Assembly: GCF_018474025.1 (NCBI RefSeq)
Contig: NZ_JAHCTA010000005.1
Span: 186,001-250,000 of the forward strand
Source: Alteromonas oceanisediminis
GTDB taxonomy: Bacteria; Pseudomonadota; Gammaproteobacteria; Enterobacterales; Alteromonadaceae
Length of the DNA: 64,000 nt
Direction of reading: 5' to 3'
The notes beneath the pieces are model-generated. The model did not search any database, was not told where the DNA came from, and saw only the letters and a list, made by a program, of their open reading frames with translations. The translations under genes and the position numbers were made by a program. Shown one piece after another: positions 57,268 to 64,000 of this stretch. How positions within the stretch are numbered: the first letter of the stretch is position 1; every line of letters starts with the position of its first letter.

Positions 57268-57911
57268 TGTTAAGAGAGCTGGATACCAAATTTACGGCGC
57301 TGAGCAGTCGAGAAAAAAATCTCGTCGTTATCAGTGCTGTTGTGCTGATTTTATTTGTCGGTTTTACCTTCGTGGTGGAACCGCAATCGATAGAAAACGA
57401 TCGCGTTGAGTTGGAGTTGGCGAATGCCAAGATAGAACTGAACGGCGTTGAGCAGCAGGTGTTATTGTTGCAGGAAGCATTGCAGGATGATCCAAATCAG
57501 GCGCTGCAAGCGCGCATTAATGCCCTGAATGAACGAATTGATGCGCTTGACCAAGCCTTTAGTTCGTCAATGCGCGAGCTGGTGCCCGCAGAGCAAATGC
57601 CGGTTGTTATCGATCAAATGCTACAGCAGGCCAGTGAGATTTCCCTGCTGGAGATGAATTCCATACCGCCCACCAGCGTTTTCGCTGCGGACTCCGCCAA
57701 TGCGGATTTACCCTTGTATCAGCATGGCGTGCAGTTTGTTTTCAGTGGCCATTATGCGGATATCCTTAACTACCTCAAAGCGGTTGAAGGGTTTCCGTGG
57801 CAGATTTATTGGCGCTCACTTGATTACCAGGTTGATGAGCACCCTAACGCGACCATCACGCTGGAGTTGTTTACGTTGAGCACAAGCAAAGCCTTTTTGG
57901 GGGTGAAATAG
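57267..57911 (+). CDS. mshJ: MSHA biogenesis protein MshJ (PilO-like)
   Basis: A 214-residue bitopic inner-membrane protein. The short cytosolic N-terminus (LDTKFTALSSREKNL) leads into a helix (about 20-37), a long coiled-coil (about 40-110) and a PilO-type ferredoxin-like periplasmic domain (YQHGVQFVFSGHYADILNYLKAVEGFPWQIYWRSLDYQ). It would pair with the PilN-like protein in the alignment complex. Its position between that gene and mshK supports the name. Confidence 0.87.
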   Translation: MLRELDTKFTALSSREKNLVVISAVVLILFVGFTFVVEPQSIENDRVELELANAKIELNGVEQQVLLLQEALQDDPNQALQARINALNERIDALDQAFSSSMRELVPAEQMPVVIDQMLQQASEISLLEMNSIPPTSVFAADSANADLPLYQHGVQFVFSGHYADILNYLKAVEGFPWQIYWRSLDYQVDEHPNATITLELFTLSTSKAFLGVK

Positions 57912-57912
57912 G

Positions 57913-58278
57913 ATGTTATCGTCAATGCCAAAAATAACTAGCATAGGCATTCTCCTGTTGCTTGCGTTTACCGCTGATGCAAAAACTCTCGTCGACCCTA
58001 CACGGCCTCTGGATTCAACCGGTACCGTAGCCGACCTCAATACCGCGACGGGCGAACCGCTCATGCTGGAAGCTATTTTTATTCACAATAATTCGCGCAG
58101 AGCGGTGATCAACGGCGTTAGCCTTCATGAAGGTGAAAGCCATTTGGGAGCGCTTGTGCTACAAGTCAATTCAACGAGTGTGGTCGTCGAACACAGCGCT
58201 AATGGCGCTAAAGATGTGCGCGAACTCACACTGACCACCTCGGGTGACGTCAAGACTAATGCAACGGATACTTTCTAA
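57913..58278 (+). CDS. mshK: MSHA biogenesis protein MshK
   Basis: A 121-residue exported protein. A signal peptide (ILLLLAFTADA) is followed by LVDPTRPLD, the conserved start of mature MshK, then AIFIHNNSRRAVINGVSLHEGES, resembling the GspC/PilP homology region that meets the secretin. The stop is one base before the mshL ATG. Confidence 0.85.
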   Translation: MLSSMPKITSIGILLLLAFTADAKTLVDPTRPLDSTGTVADLNTATGEPLMLEAIFIHNNSRRAVINGVSLHEGESHLGALVLQVNSTSVVVEHSANGAKDVRELTLTTSGDVKTNATDTF

Positions 58279-58279
58279 T

Positions 58280-59971
58280 ATGCTTGCACACAAAACACTG
58301 TCCAAAAAAGCGCTTGCGATGCTTTTCGGTTTTTCGACCACTCTTGCGTTGAGTGGATGTCAATCGGTACCCGAAAGTCCGGTCGAGCGCACACTCCAAC
58401 AACAATTAGCTGAACAAGTTGCCACCGAACAGGCTGCCGAAGCAGCCGCCAAGGCAGCCCCGCTGGATACGTTACCCAGCGCGGTCGCAGCAGCATTGCA
58501 GGCATCTCCGAGACCGACTCAAACAGGGTTGTTTGGTGCGGAGAAGTACGACATCAATGCACAAGGTGTTGATGCGAAAGCGTTTTTTGCTGGTCTGGTT
58601 GATGATACACCCTACAGCGTTGCGATTCACCCAGAGGTAAGTGGCGATATTTCCCTCAATCTCAAGCAGGTTTCTTTGGAAGATGTGGTCGATTTGGTCA
58701 GTGAATTGTACGGCTTCGATGTCACACGTCGCGGCAATGTGTATCGCGTGCGGCCTGCCGGTATGCGTACTGAAACCTTCAACATTAACTACTTACTCAT
58801 GCAGCGTGACGGCTCCACGCAAACCAGCGTGATCAGCGGCGGCGTGAGTCAGGCTCAGGGCAACAGCAATAATAACAACAGTTCGTTTAACAATTTCAGC
58901 GGCAATAGCCAGAACAGCAACAACCTCGGTGGGGGCGGTTTAGGCAGTAATGCAAACGGTACGATGATCAGTACCAGTACCAAAACTAATTTCTGGGAAG
59001 AGCTACAAACGAGCTTGCAGACAATGATTGGCGCTGAGGGCGGGCGCTCGGTGTTTGTAACACCGCAAGCAGGTCTTGTTACCGTGCGTGCCATGCCCGA
59101 TGAATTGGCTACGATTAAAGAATATTTACAGATTTCTGAAACCAATCTACAGCGTCAGGTGGTGTTAGAGGCGCGCATTTTGGAAGTTTCATTAAATGAT
59201 GAGTTTCAACAGGGGATCAACTGGAATCAAGTGCTTGCCCATGCCGGAAGCACGGACTTTGAGTTTTCGACCAGCGGCGGTAATTTAGGCAATGAAGTGT
59301 CAGCAGCATTGGGCGGTGTGACCAGCTTGTCATTTTTAAACAAAGACTTCTCTGGCGTTTTATCCCTCTTGTCTACGCAAGGCAATGTACAAGTACTGTC
59401 TAGCCCTCGTGTAACGGCAACGAACAATCAGAAAGCGGTGATCAAAGTCGGTGATGATGAATACTTTGTCACCGATGTGTCCAGCCAAAACACAATTACC
59501 GCGTCGACTACATCGGTTGTTCCTGATATCGAATTAACGCCTTTCTTTTCCGGTATTGCGCTTGATGTAACCCCACAAATTGATGATAAGGGTAGCGTGC
59601 TGCTGCACATTCACCCGTCGGTCATCGAAACGCAAGAACAGGAAAAGGTGGTGACGCTCAATCAGGAGCAAATTGTGTTACCGCTAGCGCAGAGCACGAT
59701 CCGTGAGTCAGATACTATTATCCGCGCCAATTCAGGTGAAATTGTCGTGATTGGGGGTTTAATGCAAACCGCTATGACGGAAGTCAATTCGCAAACACCG
59801 TTGTTGGGTGATATCCCCTTGTTAGGCAACCTTTTTAAAAATCGTCGCGACAAAGAAACCAAAAAAGAGCTCATTATTTTGCTCAAGCCTACCGTGGTCG
59901 GTGCTGGCACATGGTCGCAACAGTTGCAGATGAGTCAGGAGCAAATGGCTGACTGGCTGTACGTGGACTGA
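58280..59971 (+). CDS. mshL: MSHA secretin MshL (outer-membrane pilus channel)
   Basis: A 563-residue lipoprotein secretin. The ATG at 58280 gives a signal peptide with lipobox ALSGC (C27); ATGs at 58244 and 58259 lie inside mshK. An Ala/Gln-rich spacer is followed by N-domains (about 90-165). An Asn/Gly/Ser-rich low-complexity loop covers about 187-228. The secretin core then follows (LEARILEVSLNDEFQQGINWNQV, SLLSTQGNVQVLSSPRVTATNNQKAVIKVGDDEYF, EIVVIGGLMQTAMTEVNSQTPLLGDIPLLGNLFKN). Confidence 0.94.
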   Translation: MLAHKTLSKKALAMLFGFSTTLALSGCQSVPESPVERTLQQQLAEQVATEQAAEAAAKAAPLDTLPSAVAAALQASPRPTQTGLFGAEKYDINAQGVDAKAFFAGLVDDTPYSVAIHPEVSGDISLNLKQVSLEDVVDLVSELYGFDVTRRGNVYRVRPAGMRTETFNINYLLMQRDGSTQTSVISGGVSQAQGNSNNNNSSFNNFSGNSQNSNNLGGGGLGSNANGTMISTSTKTNFWEELQTSLQTMIGAEGGRSVFVTPQAGLVTVRAMPDELATIKEYLQISETNLQRQVVLEARILEVSLNDEFQQGINWNQVLAHAGSTDFEFSTSGGNLGNEVSAALGGVTSLSFLNKDFSGVLSLLSTQGNVQVLSSPRVTATNNQKAVIKVGDDEYFVTDVSSQNTITASTTSVVPDIELTPFFSGIALDVTPQIDDKGSVLLHIHPSVIETQEQEKVVTLNQEQIVLPLAQSTIRESDTIIRANSGEIVVIGGLMQTAMTEVNSQTPLLGDIPLLGNLFKNRRDKETKKELIILLKPTVVGAGTWSQQLQMSQEQMADWLYVD

Positions 59972-59973
59972 GT

Positions 59974-60897
59974 ATGTACCTCTATCACTTCGGCATTCGA
60001 GAGTTGCCGTTCACGTTAACGCCAAATACACAGTATTTTTTTGGCTTGCCCAGTCATCAGGAGGCCTTGCAGGTTTTGATGACGGCGCTTAAAACGGGTG
60101 AAGGTTTTATCAAAGTGACCGGTGAAGTGGGCACTGGCAAAACGCTTATCTGTCGCAAAATCCTGAATGAGCTGCCCGACCATTTTGTGTCAGCTTATAT
60201 CCCCAACCCGTATTTGTCGCCGGCGGAGCTGCGACGTTCTGTGGCGGCTGAACTGGGTGTTGAATTGACTGAAAACTCCGATCAACAGGAGTTCACACAG
60301 CGAATTCAACAACGTTTAATTGACATTCATCAGCAACAACGCAGTGTGGTGTTGATGATTGATGAAGCACAGGCATTGCCGATAGAAAGCATCGAGTCGT
60401 TGCGCTTGATGACGAATCTGGAAACGGAATCGCGCAAGCTGTTGCAGGTTGTGCTGTTTGGTCAACCAGAGCTAGATGATAAGTTGGGATTACCCGAATT
60501 ACGCCAGCTCAAACAGCGTATTACGTTTTCGTATTCGCTGAAGTTAATGGATTCCGATCAGGTCTACCAGTACGTGCAACATCGGCTTCGCGTGTCGGGT
60601 TATTCCGGTGGCGAACTGTTTAATCGTCAGTGTGCGGCGCTACTGTTCAAAGCAAGCAAAGGTACGCCACGTATTGTGAATGTGCTGTGCCACAAAGCGT
60701 TGATGCTGAGCTATGGCAAAGGCCATCGACAGGTTTCCATCGAGGATATTCGTGCAGCGATCGCGGATACGGAAGCCGCCTATTCGGTCGACCGTTCTTT
60801 TACTGGTGGACAACATTGGGTCTGGTGGGGGCTCGCATTGGTCGCGTGCCTGACGTTGACATTGGCGATTTACTACGCCCCTTGGAATGCAAAATGA
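59974..60897 (+). CDS. mshM: MSHA biogenesis ATPase MshM (ExeA/GspA-like)
   Basis: A 307-residue AAA ATPase. MYLYHFGIRELPFTLTPNTQYFF is the ExeA-type start, Walker A is GEVGTGKT (50-57), Walker B is VVLMIDEAQALP, and sensor KGTPRIVNVLCHKALMLSYGKG follows. A single C-terminal membrane helix (about 280-302) anchors it to the inner membrane. It probably helps insert the secretin through peptidoglycan. It starts three bases after mshL and overlaps mshN by four bases. Confidence 0.92.
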   Translation: MYLYHFGIRELPFTLTPNTQYFFGLPSHQEALQVLMTALKTGEGFIKVTGEVGTGKTLICRKILNELPDHFVSAYIPNPYLSPAELRRSVAAELGVELTENSDQQEFTQRIQQRLIDIHQQQRSVVLMIDEAQALPIESIESLRLMTNLETESRKLLQVVLFGQPELDDKLGLPELRQLKQRITFSYSLKLMDSDQVYQYVQHRLRVSGYSGGELFNRQCAALLFKASKGTPRIVNVLCHKALMLSYGKGHRQVSIEDIRAAIADTEAAYSVDRSFTGGQHWVWWGLALVACLTLTLAIYYAPWNAK

Positions 60898-62030
60898 GTG
60901 TTGTGAATCAAATGCTCAAAGATCTTGAGCAACGAAATAGCGATAAAACAGACGGGCAAGCGGTATATCAACCGCCCGTTGCATCGCAGCGCAAACAGCG
61001 CTGGGCACTGGTGATTGTCGTGCTTCTGTTAATCTTACTGGTGGTAGCCGGCTATTTGGCTTACCCGTTCTTAAACGCTGATACACGCAATGCCGATGTC
61101 GTTTCGGCTGCGCAGGTGCCAACCGCTCAGGCTGAGCCAGAGCCAGTTAAAGCGAAGCCCATGGCAGTGGTCGTTCCACGCGAAGTCGTTCTGCACGAAA
61201 CCGAGCAGACGATGGCTGAGCCTGAAGCCGTCCCAGAAACTGCAACCTCGGTAGTGCCAACCGACACAACAAATGAACCGGTTGTGGCGCGTGAAGCATC
61301 AGTCACTTTTGATGATAGCGAGACCGAAACCGCTTCAGTGCCCGTGATCGTTGAGGTGCCTGTAACGGTTGAGCCCGTTACGCCACCGCGCAGTGCTCAA
61401 TCAGCTTCAGGTGTGGCTAACCCTGCAACCTTTACTAAATCCAGTTCCAGCACTGTCTCGCGTGCGCCATCGTTGCGAGAGAAAGCGGCCGTTGCGATAA
61501 AAGCCGGTCAAGAGGCGTTGGCGATCGAATTGCTGGGCAAGTTAATCAATACTGAGCCGGAAAACATCGCGGCGCGCAAAAAGCTAGCGGCCATGTTATT
61601 CGCAAGAAGCGAGGCTACCGAGGCACGGGTTGTGCTAGAACAAGGCATTGTTCGTTTTCCTGAAGACGCCAGTATGCGCTTGATGTTGGCGCGGTTACTC
61701 AGCCAGCAAAATGAGTTAAATACGGCATTTGCCGTGCTAGATCCTGAACAACCGTTGTCTGACATGAGTCAAGAGTATCGGGCTTATCGTGCGCAACTGG
61801 CGCAGCAGTTAGGAGAATACACGGTTGCACTGAATGATTATCAGGCGCTGTTGAACGAAGAGCCTCACAGCGCGCGCTGGTGGTTGGGTGTCGCCATTGC
61901 CAGTGAGCGGCTGGCATTTCCGGCACAGGCATTAGAGGCGTATCAGCGGGTTGCTCGGCTTGACCAACTCGGCCCCGATGTTTATCAGTTTGCCCAGCAA
62001 CGCGCAGCACTTTTGATGGGGGCGCAATGA
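60894..62030 (+). CDS. mshN: MSHA biogenesis protein MshN (TPR protein)
   Basis: A 378-residue inner-membrane protein. MSVVNQMLKDLEQRN is the MshN/GspB-type cytosolic start, with a membrane helix about 38-58. A long Glu/Pro/Val/Thr-rich periplasmic linker covers about 62-190. Tetratricopeptide repeats run from about 200 to the end (EALAIELLGKLINTEPENIAARKKLAAMLFARSEATEARVVLEQGI). It probably partners MshM. ATGA overlaps couple it to both neighbours. Confidence 0.92.
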   Translation: MSVVNQMLKDLEQRNSDKTDGQAVYQPPVASQRKQRWALVIVVLLLILLVVAGYLAYPFLNADTRNADVVSAAQVPTAQAEPEPVKAKPMAVVVPREVVLHETEQTMAEPEAVPETATSVVPTDTTNEPVVAREASVTFDDSETETASVPVIVEVPVTVEPVTPPRSAQSASGVANPATFTKSSSSTVSRAPSLREKAAVAIKAGQEALAIELLGKLINTEPENIAARKKLAAMLFARSEATEARVVLEQGIVRFPEDASMRLMLARLLSQQNELNTAFAVLDPEQPLSDMSQEYRAYRAQLAQQLGEYTVALNDYQALLNEEPHSARWWLGVAIASERLAFPAQALEAYQRVARLDQLGPDVYQFAQQRAALLMGAQ

Positions 62031-63856
62031 ACCAGCCTAAACGACTCCGACTGGGCGATCTACTTGTTCAACAGGAACTGATCACCGACGATCAATTGAT
62101 GGCAGCGCTCAGTGAGCAACGCAAATCAGGCCGTAAGCTAGGGGCAACACTGATTGAGATGCAGTTGGTTAGCGAAGCACAACTGCTAGAACTTTTATCT
62201 AAACATCTGAAAGTACCGCTTATCGATATTGACCAATATCGGGTCGACCCAAACGCGGTACGTTTACTCCCAGAAATACAGGCGCGCCGTTTTCGGGCAT
62301 TGGTGTTAGAAGACGCTGGCGACAGTTTACTGGTCGGCATGAGCGACCCGGCTGATTTGACCGCGATCGACAGTCTCAACGATATCCTACCCAAACCGGT
62401 CAAAGTGGCGGTAGTGAGTGAGTCACAGCTATTTAACGCATACGATAATTTTTATCGTAAAACCGAAGAGATCGCCTCTTTCGCGCAAGAACTGGCCGAA
62501 GAATACCAGACAGATGACGAATTCGATCTGACCGGTGGGCTGGAAAGTGGTGACGATACGGCAGTGGCAAAACTACTGCAGTCGATTTTTGAAGATGCCG
62601 TGCAGGCCAAAGCTTCTGATATCCACATTGAGCCCGACGAAAGTCAATTGCGCATTAGAATGCGCGTTGATGGCGTACTGCAAGAGACAGTGATCAAGGA
62701 AAAAAATATCGCTGCTGCGCTGGTACTGAGGCTGAAGCTTATGGCCGGTTTGGATATCTCGGAAAAACGCCTGCCGCAAGATGGTCGTACGCAGGTTAGG
62801 GTGAAAGGGCATCGTGTCGATGTGCGCTTATCGACCATGCCAATCCAAGCCGGTGAATCGGTGGTGATGCGTTTACTCGATCAATCTGCAGGCGTCCTTA
62901 CACTGGATCAAACCGGTATGCCTAATGCGCTGCTTGCACGGCTGCGTAGTTTATTACAACGGCCGCATGGCATGATCCTGGTCACTGGGCCAACAGGTTC
63001 GGGTAAAACCACGACCTTGTATGGTGCGTTGAGTGAGTTGAATCAGGCGTCGAAGAAAATCATTACCGTGGAAGACCCGGTGGAGTATCGCCTGCCTCGG
63101 ATCAATCAGGTGCAAGTCAACACCAAGATTGATCTGACCTTCAGCAGCATTCTGCGTACCACCCTGCGGCAAGATCCCGACATCATCATGGTTGGCGAAA
63201 TGCGTGACCGGGAAACGGTTGAGATCGGCTTACGAGGCGCTTTAACCGGTCACCTTGTGCTATCCACACTGCATACCAACGATGCAATCAGCAGTGCAAT
63301 TCGTTTATTGGACATGGGTGCACCGGGATATTTGGTCGCCACGTCACTGCGAGCGATTATTGCTCAGCGCCTGGTTAGACGCATTTGCGAAAACTGTTCA
63401 GTTTCACACACACCGGATGAAGACGAGTTATTTTGGTTGGGCAACATTGATGAGAACGCGACACAATTCAGTTTCAAGCGCGGGTTAGGCTGTCAAAAAT
63501 GTAATCAAACCGGATATCGAGGCCGTGTTGGTGTGTTTGAGTTGCTTGAAATGAATGAGCAAATGATGACGGCGCTGAAATCGGATAACACCGAAGTGTT
63601 CTCGCAAGCGGCTCTGCAGAATAAAAGCTATCGCCCATTGGCGCACACGGCGCTAACTTACGCCAAAATGGGTATTACCACGGTCGAAGAAGTGCTCAAA
63701 CTGGTCGAGCGCATCGCAGAGCGCGATGTCGAATATGACACCGACGATACGCAGCATCTAGACAATGTGCCAGCGCCAGAGCCGCTTGATGAAAGCAACG
63801 AAAAGCCACAAAAACCGGCGTCGCCTGGGTCGGGTTTGAGTCTGGAGGATATCTAG
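62027..63856 (+). CDS. mshE: MSHA pilus assembly ATPase MshE
   Basis: A 609-residue hexameric extension ATPase of the GspE/PilB family. The N-terminal part (RLRLGDLLVQQELITDDQLMAALSEQRKSGRKLGATLIEMQLVSEAQLLELLSKHL) matches the MshEN region that binds c-di-GMP in Vibrio MshE. The core has ASDIHIEP, Walker A ILVTGPTGSGKTTTLYGAL, Asp box VEDPVEYRL, Walker B ILRTTLRQDPDIIMVGEMRD and GALTGHLVLSTLHTNDA. A tetracysteine zinc site is in CENCS and CQKCNQTG. Two c-di-GMP enzymes elsewhere in the window could feed this switch, which is inference. Confidence 0.95.
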   Translation: MNQPKRLRLGDLLVQQELITDDQLMAALSEQRKSGRKLGATLIEMQLVSEAQLLELLSKHLKVPLIDIDQYRVDPNAVRLLPEIQARRFRALVLEDAGDSLLVGMSDPADLTAIDSLNDILPKPVKVAVVSESQLFNAYDNFYRKTEEIASFAQELAEEYQTDDEFDLTGGLESGDDTAVAKLLQSIFEDAVQAKASDIHIEPDESQLRIRMRVDGVLQETVIKEKNIAAALVLRLKLMAGLDISEKRLPQDGRTQVRVKGHRVDVRLSTMPIQAGESVVMRLLDQSAGVLTLDQTGMPNALLARLRSLLQRPHGMILVTGPTGSGKTTTLYGALSELNQASKKIITVEDPVEYRLPRINQVQVNTKIDLTFSSILRTTLRQDPDIIMVGEMRDRETVEIGLRGALTGHLVLSTLHTNDAISSAIRLLDMGAPGYLVATSLRAIIAQRLVRRICENCSVSHTPDEDELFWLGNIDENATQFSFKRGLGCQKCNQTGYRGRVGVFELLEMNEQMMTALKSDNTEVFSQAALQNKSYRPLAHTALTYAKMGITTVEEVLKLVERIAERDVEYDTDDTQHLDNVPAPEPLDESNEKPQKPASPGSGLSLEDI

Positions 63857-63857
63857 G

Positions 63858-64000
63858 GTGGCGGCAAAATACAGTTACACGGGTCGACTATCGGATGGCG
63901 AAAAAACCACCGGCGTCATTGAAGCGAGCGATGAAGCCACCGCTGCCCGGATGCTGTCTGCACGAAATATTATTCCGATTGAAATCCGGATGGGTGCTGG
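63858..64000 (+). CDS. mshG: MSHA biogenesis protein MshG, N-terminus only (cut by window edge)
   Basis: The first 47 codons of a GspF/PilC-type inner-membrane platform protein, starting at GTG one base after the mshE stop. AAKYSYTGRLSDGEKTTGVIEASDEATAARMLSARNIIPI is the standard cytosolic N-terminus of this family. The rest, including the membrane helices, lies beyond the window. Confidence 0.88.
   Translation, partial: MAAKYSYTGRLSDGEKTTGVIEASDEATAARMLSARNIIPIEIRMGA

Noticed and set aside
60630-60893. N-terminal extension of mshN
   Set aside because: It lies inside mshM in another frame; MSVVNQMLKDLEQRN at 60894 is the genuine family start.
1-64000. tRNA, rRNA, CRISPR, insertion sequence or prophage genes
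   Set aside because: None was recognisable. The xerC gene is the housekeeping recombinase in its normal cluster, not an integrase of an element.

Overview
The window looks like a chromosomal segment of a marine, Gram-negative gammaproteobacterium, most like the Alteromonadales (Alteromonadaceae-type). Three things suggest this. The uvrA / MFS / ssb block leads straight into an MSHA type IV pilus operon. The order lptM-lysA-dapF-DUF484-xerC-HAD phosphatase is intact. The accessory genes (mannan use, TonB-dependent iron uptake, c-di-GMP enzymes, RND efflux) fit a particle-associated marine heterotroph. No database was searched, so the taxonomy is inference. I see no rRNA, tRNA, CRISPR array, insertion sequence or prophage.

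Region 1 (1-7.1 kb) is a mannan utilisation unit. A LacI-type repressor faces an operon of sodium:solute symporter, GH130 mannosylglucose phosphorylase, cellobiose/mannobiose 2-epimerase and a secreted GH5-type mannanase. A perfect 16-bp operator fills the spacer of the operon promoter. The implied route is secreted cleavage, uptake of mannobiose, epimerisation to mannosylglucose, then phosphorolysis to mannose-1-phosphate and glucose.

Region 2 (7.2-11 kb) is an iron uptake pair: a PepSY membrane protein and a TonB-dependent siderophore receptor behind a Fur box. Region 3 (11.4-17.4 kb) holds bifunctional glutathionylspermidine synthetase/amidase, an M14 metallopeptidase, a DUF1439 protein, a probable pseudogene fragment, a DcsG-like ATP-grasp protein and a DUF3300 protein. 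Region 4 (17.6-34.6 kb) has an RND efflux pair, ribA, a 7TM-DISM/PAS/GGDEF/EAL protein, a cytochrome c, a glutathione transferase, recQ, mgtE, rarD, a REC-REC-GGDEF protein and uvrD with a LexA-type box.

Region 5 (34.7-47.2 kb) is mostly housekeeping: cysE, the lptM-lysA-dapF-DUF484-xerC-HAD cluster, a TIGR00661 glycosyltransferase with a PAP2 phosphatase, rraA, an S1/P1 nuclease, ubiX-mpl, fbp and ppa. Region 6 (47.3-55.6 kb) has a DUF3299 protein, a chemotaxis receptor, a 2OG-Fe(II) oxygenase with a hotdog thioesterase, uvrA, an MFS transporter and ssb. Region 7 (55.7 kb to the end) is the MSHA biogenesis operon mshI, pilN-like, mshJ, mshK, mshL, mshM, mshN, mshE and the start of mshG, with genes overlapping or nearly so.

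Nothing here is clearly a new defence or mobile system. The observations most worth checking are the Gss / M14 / ATP-grasp neighbourhood, the DUF6436-like relic, the 2OG oxygenase with an HxE metal motif, several perfect palindromes in promoters, and the tightly placed mannan operator.
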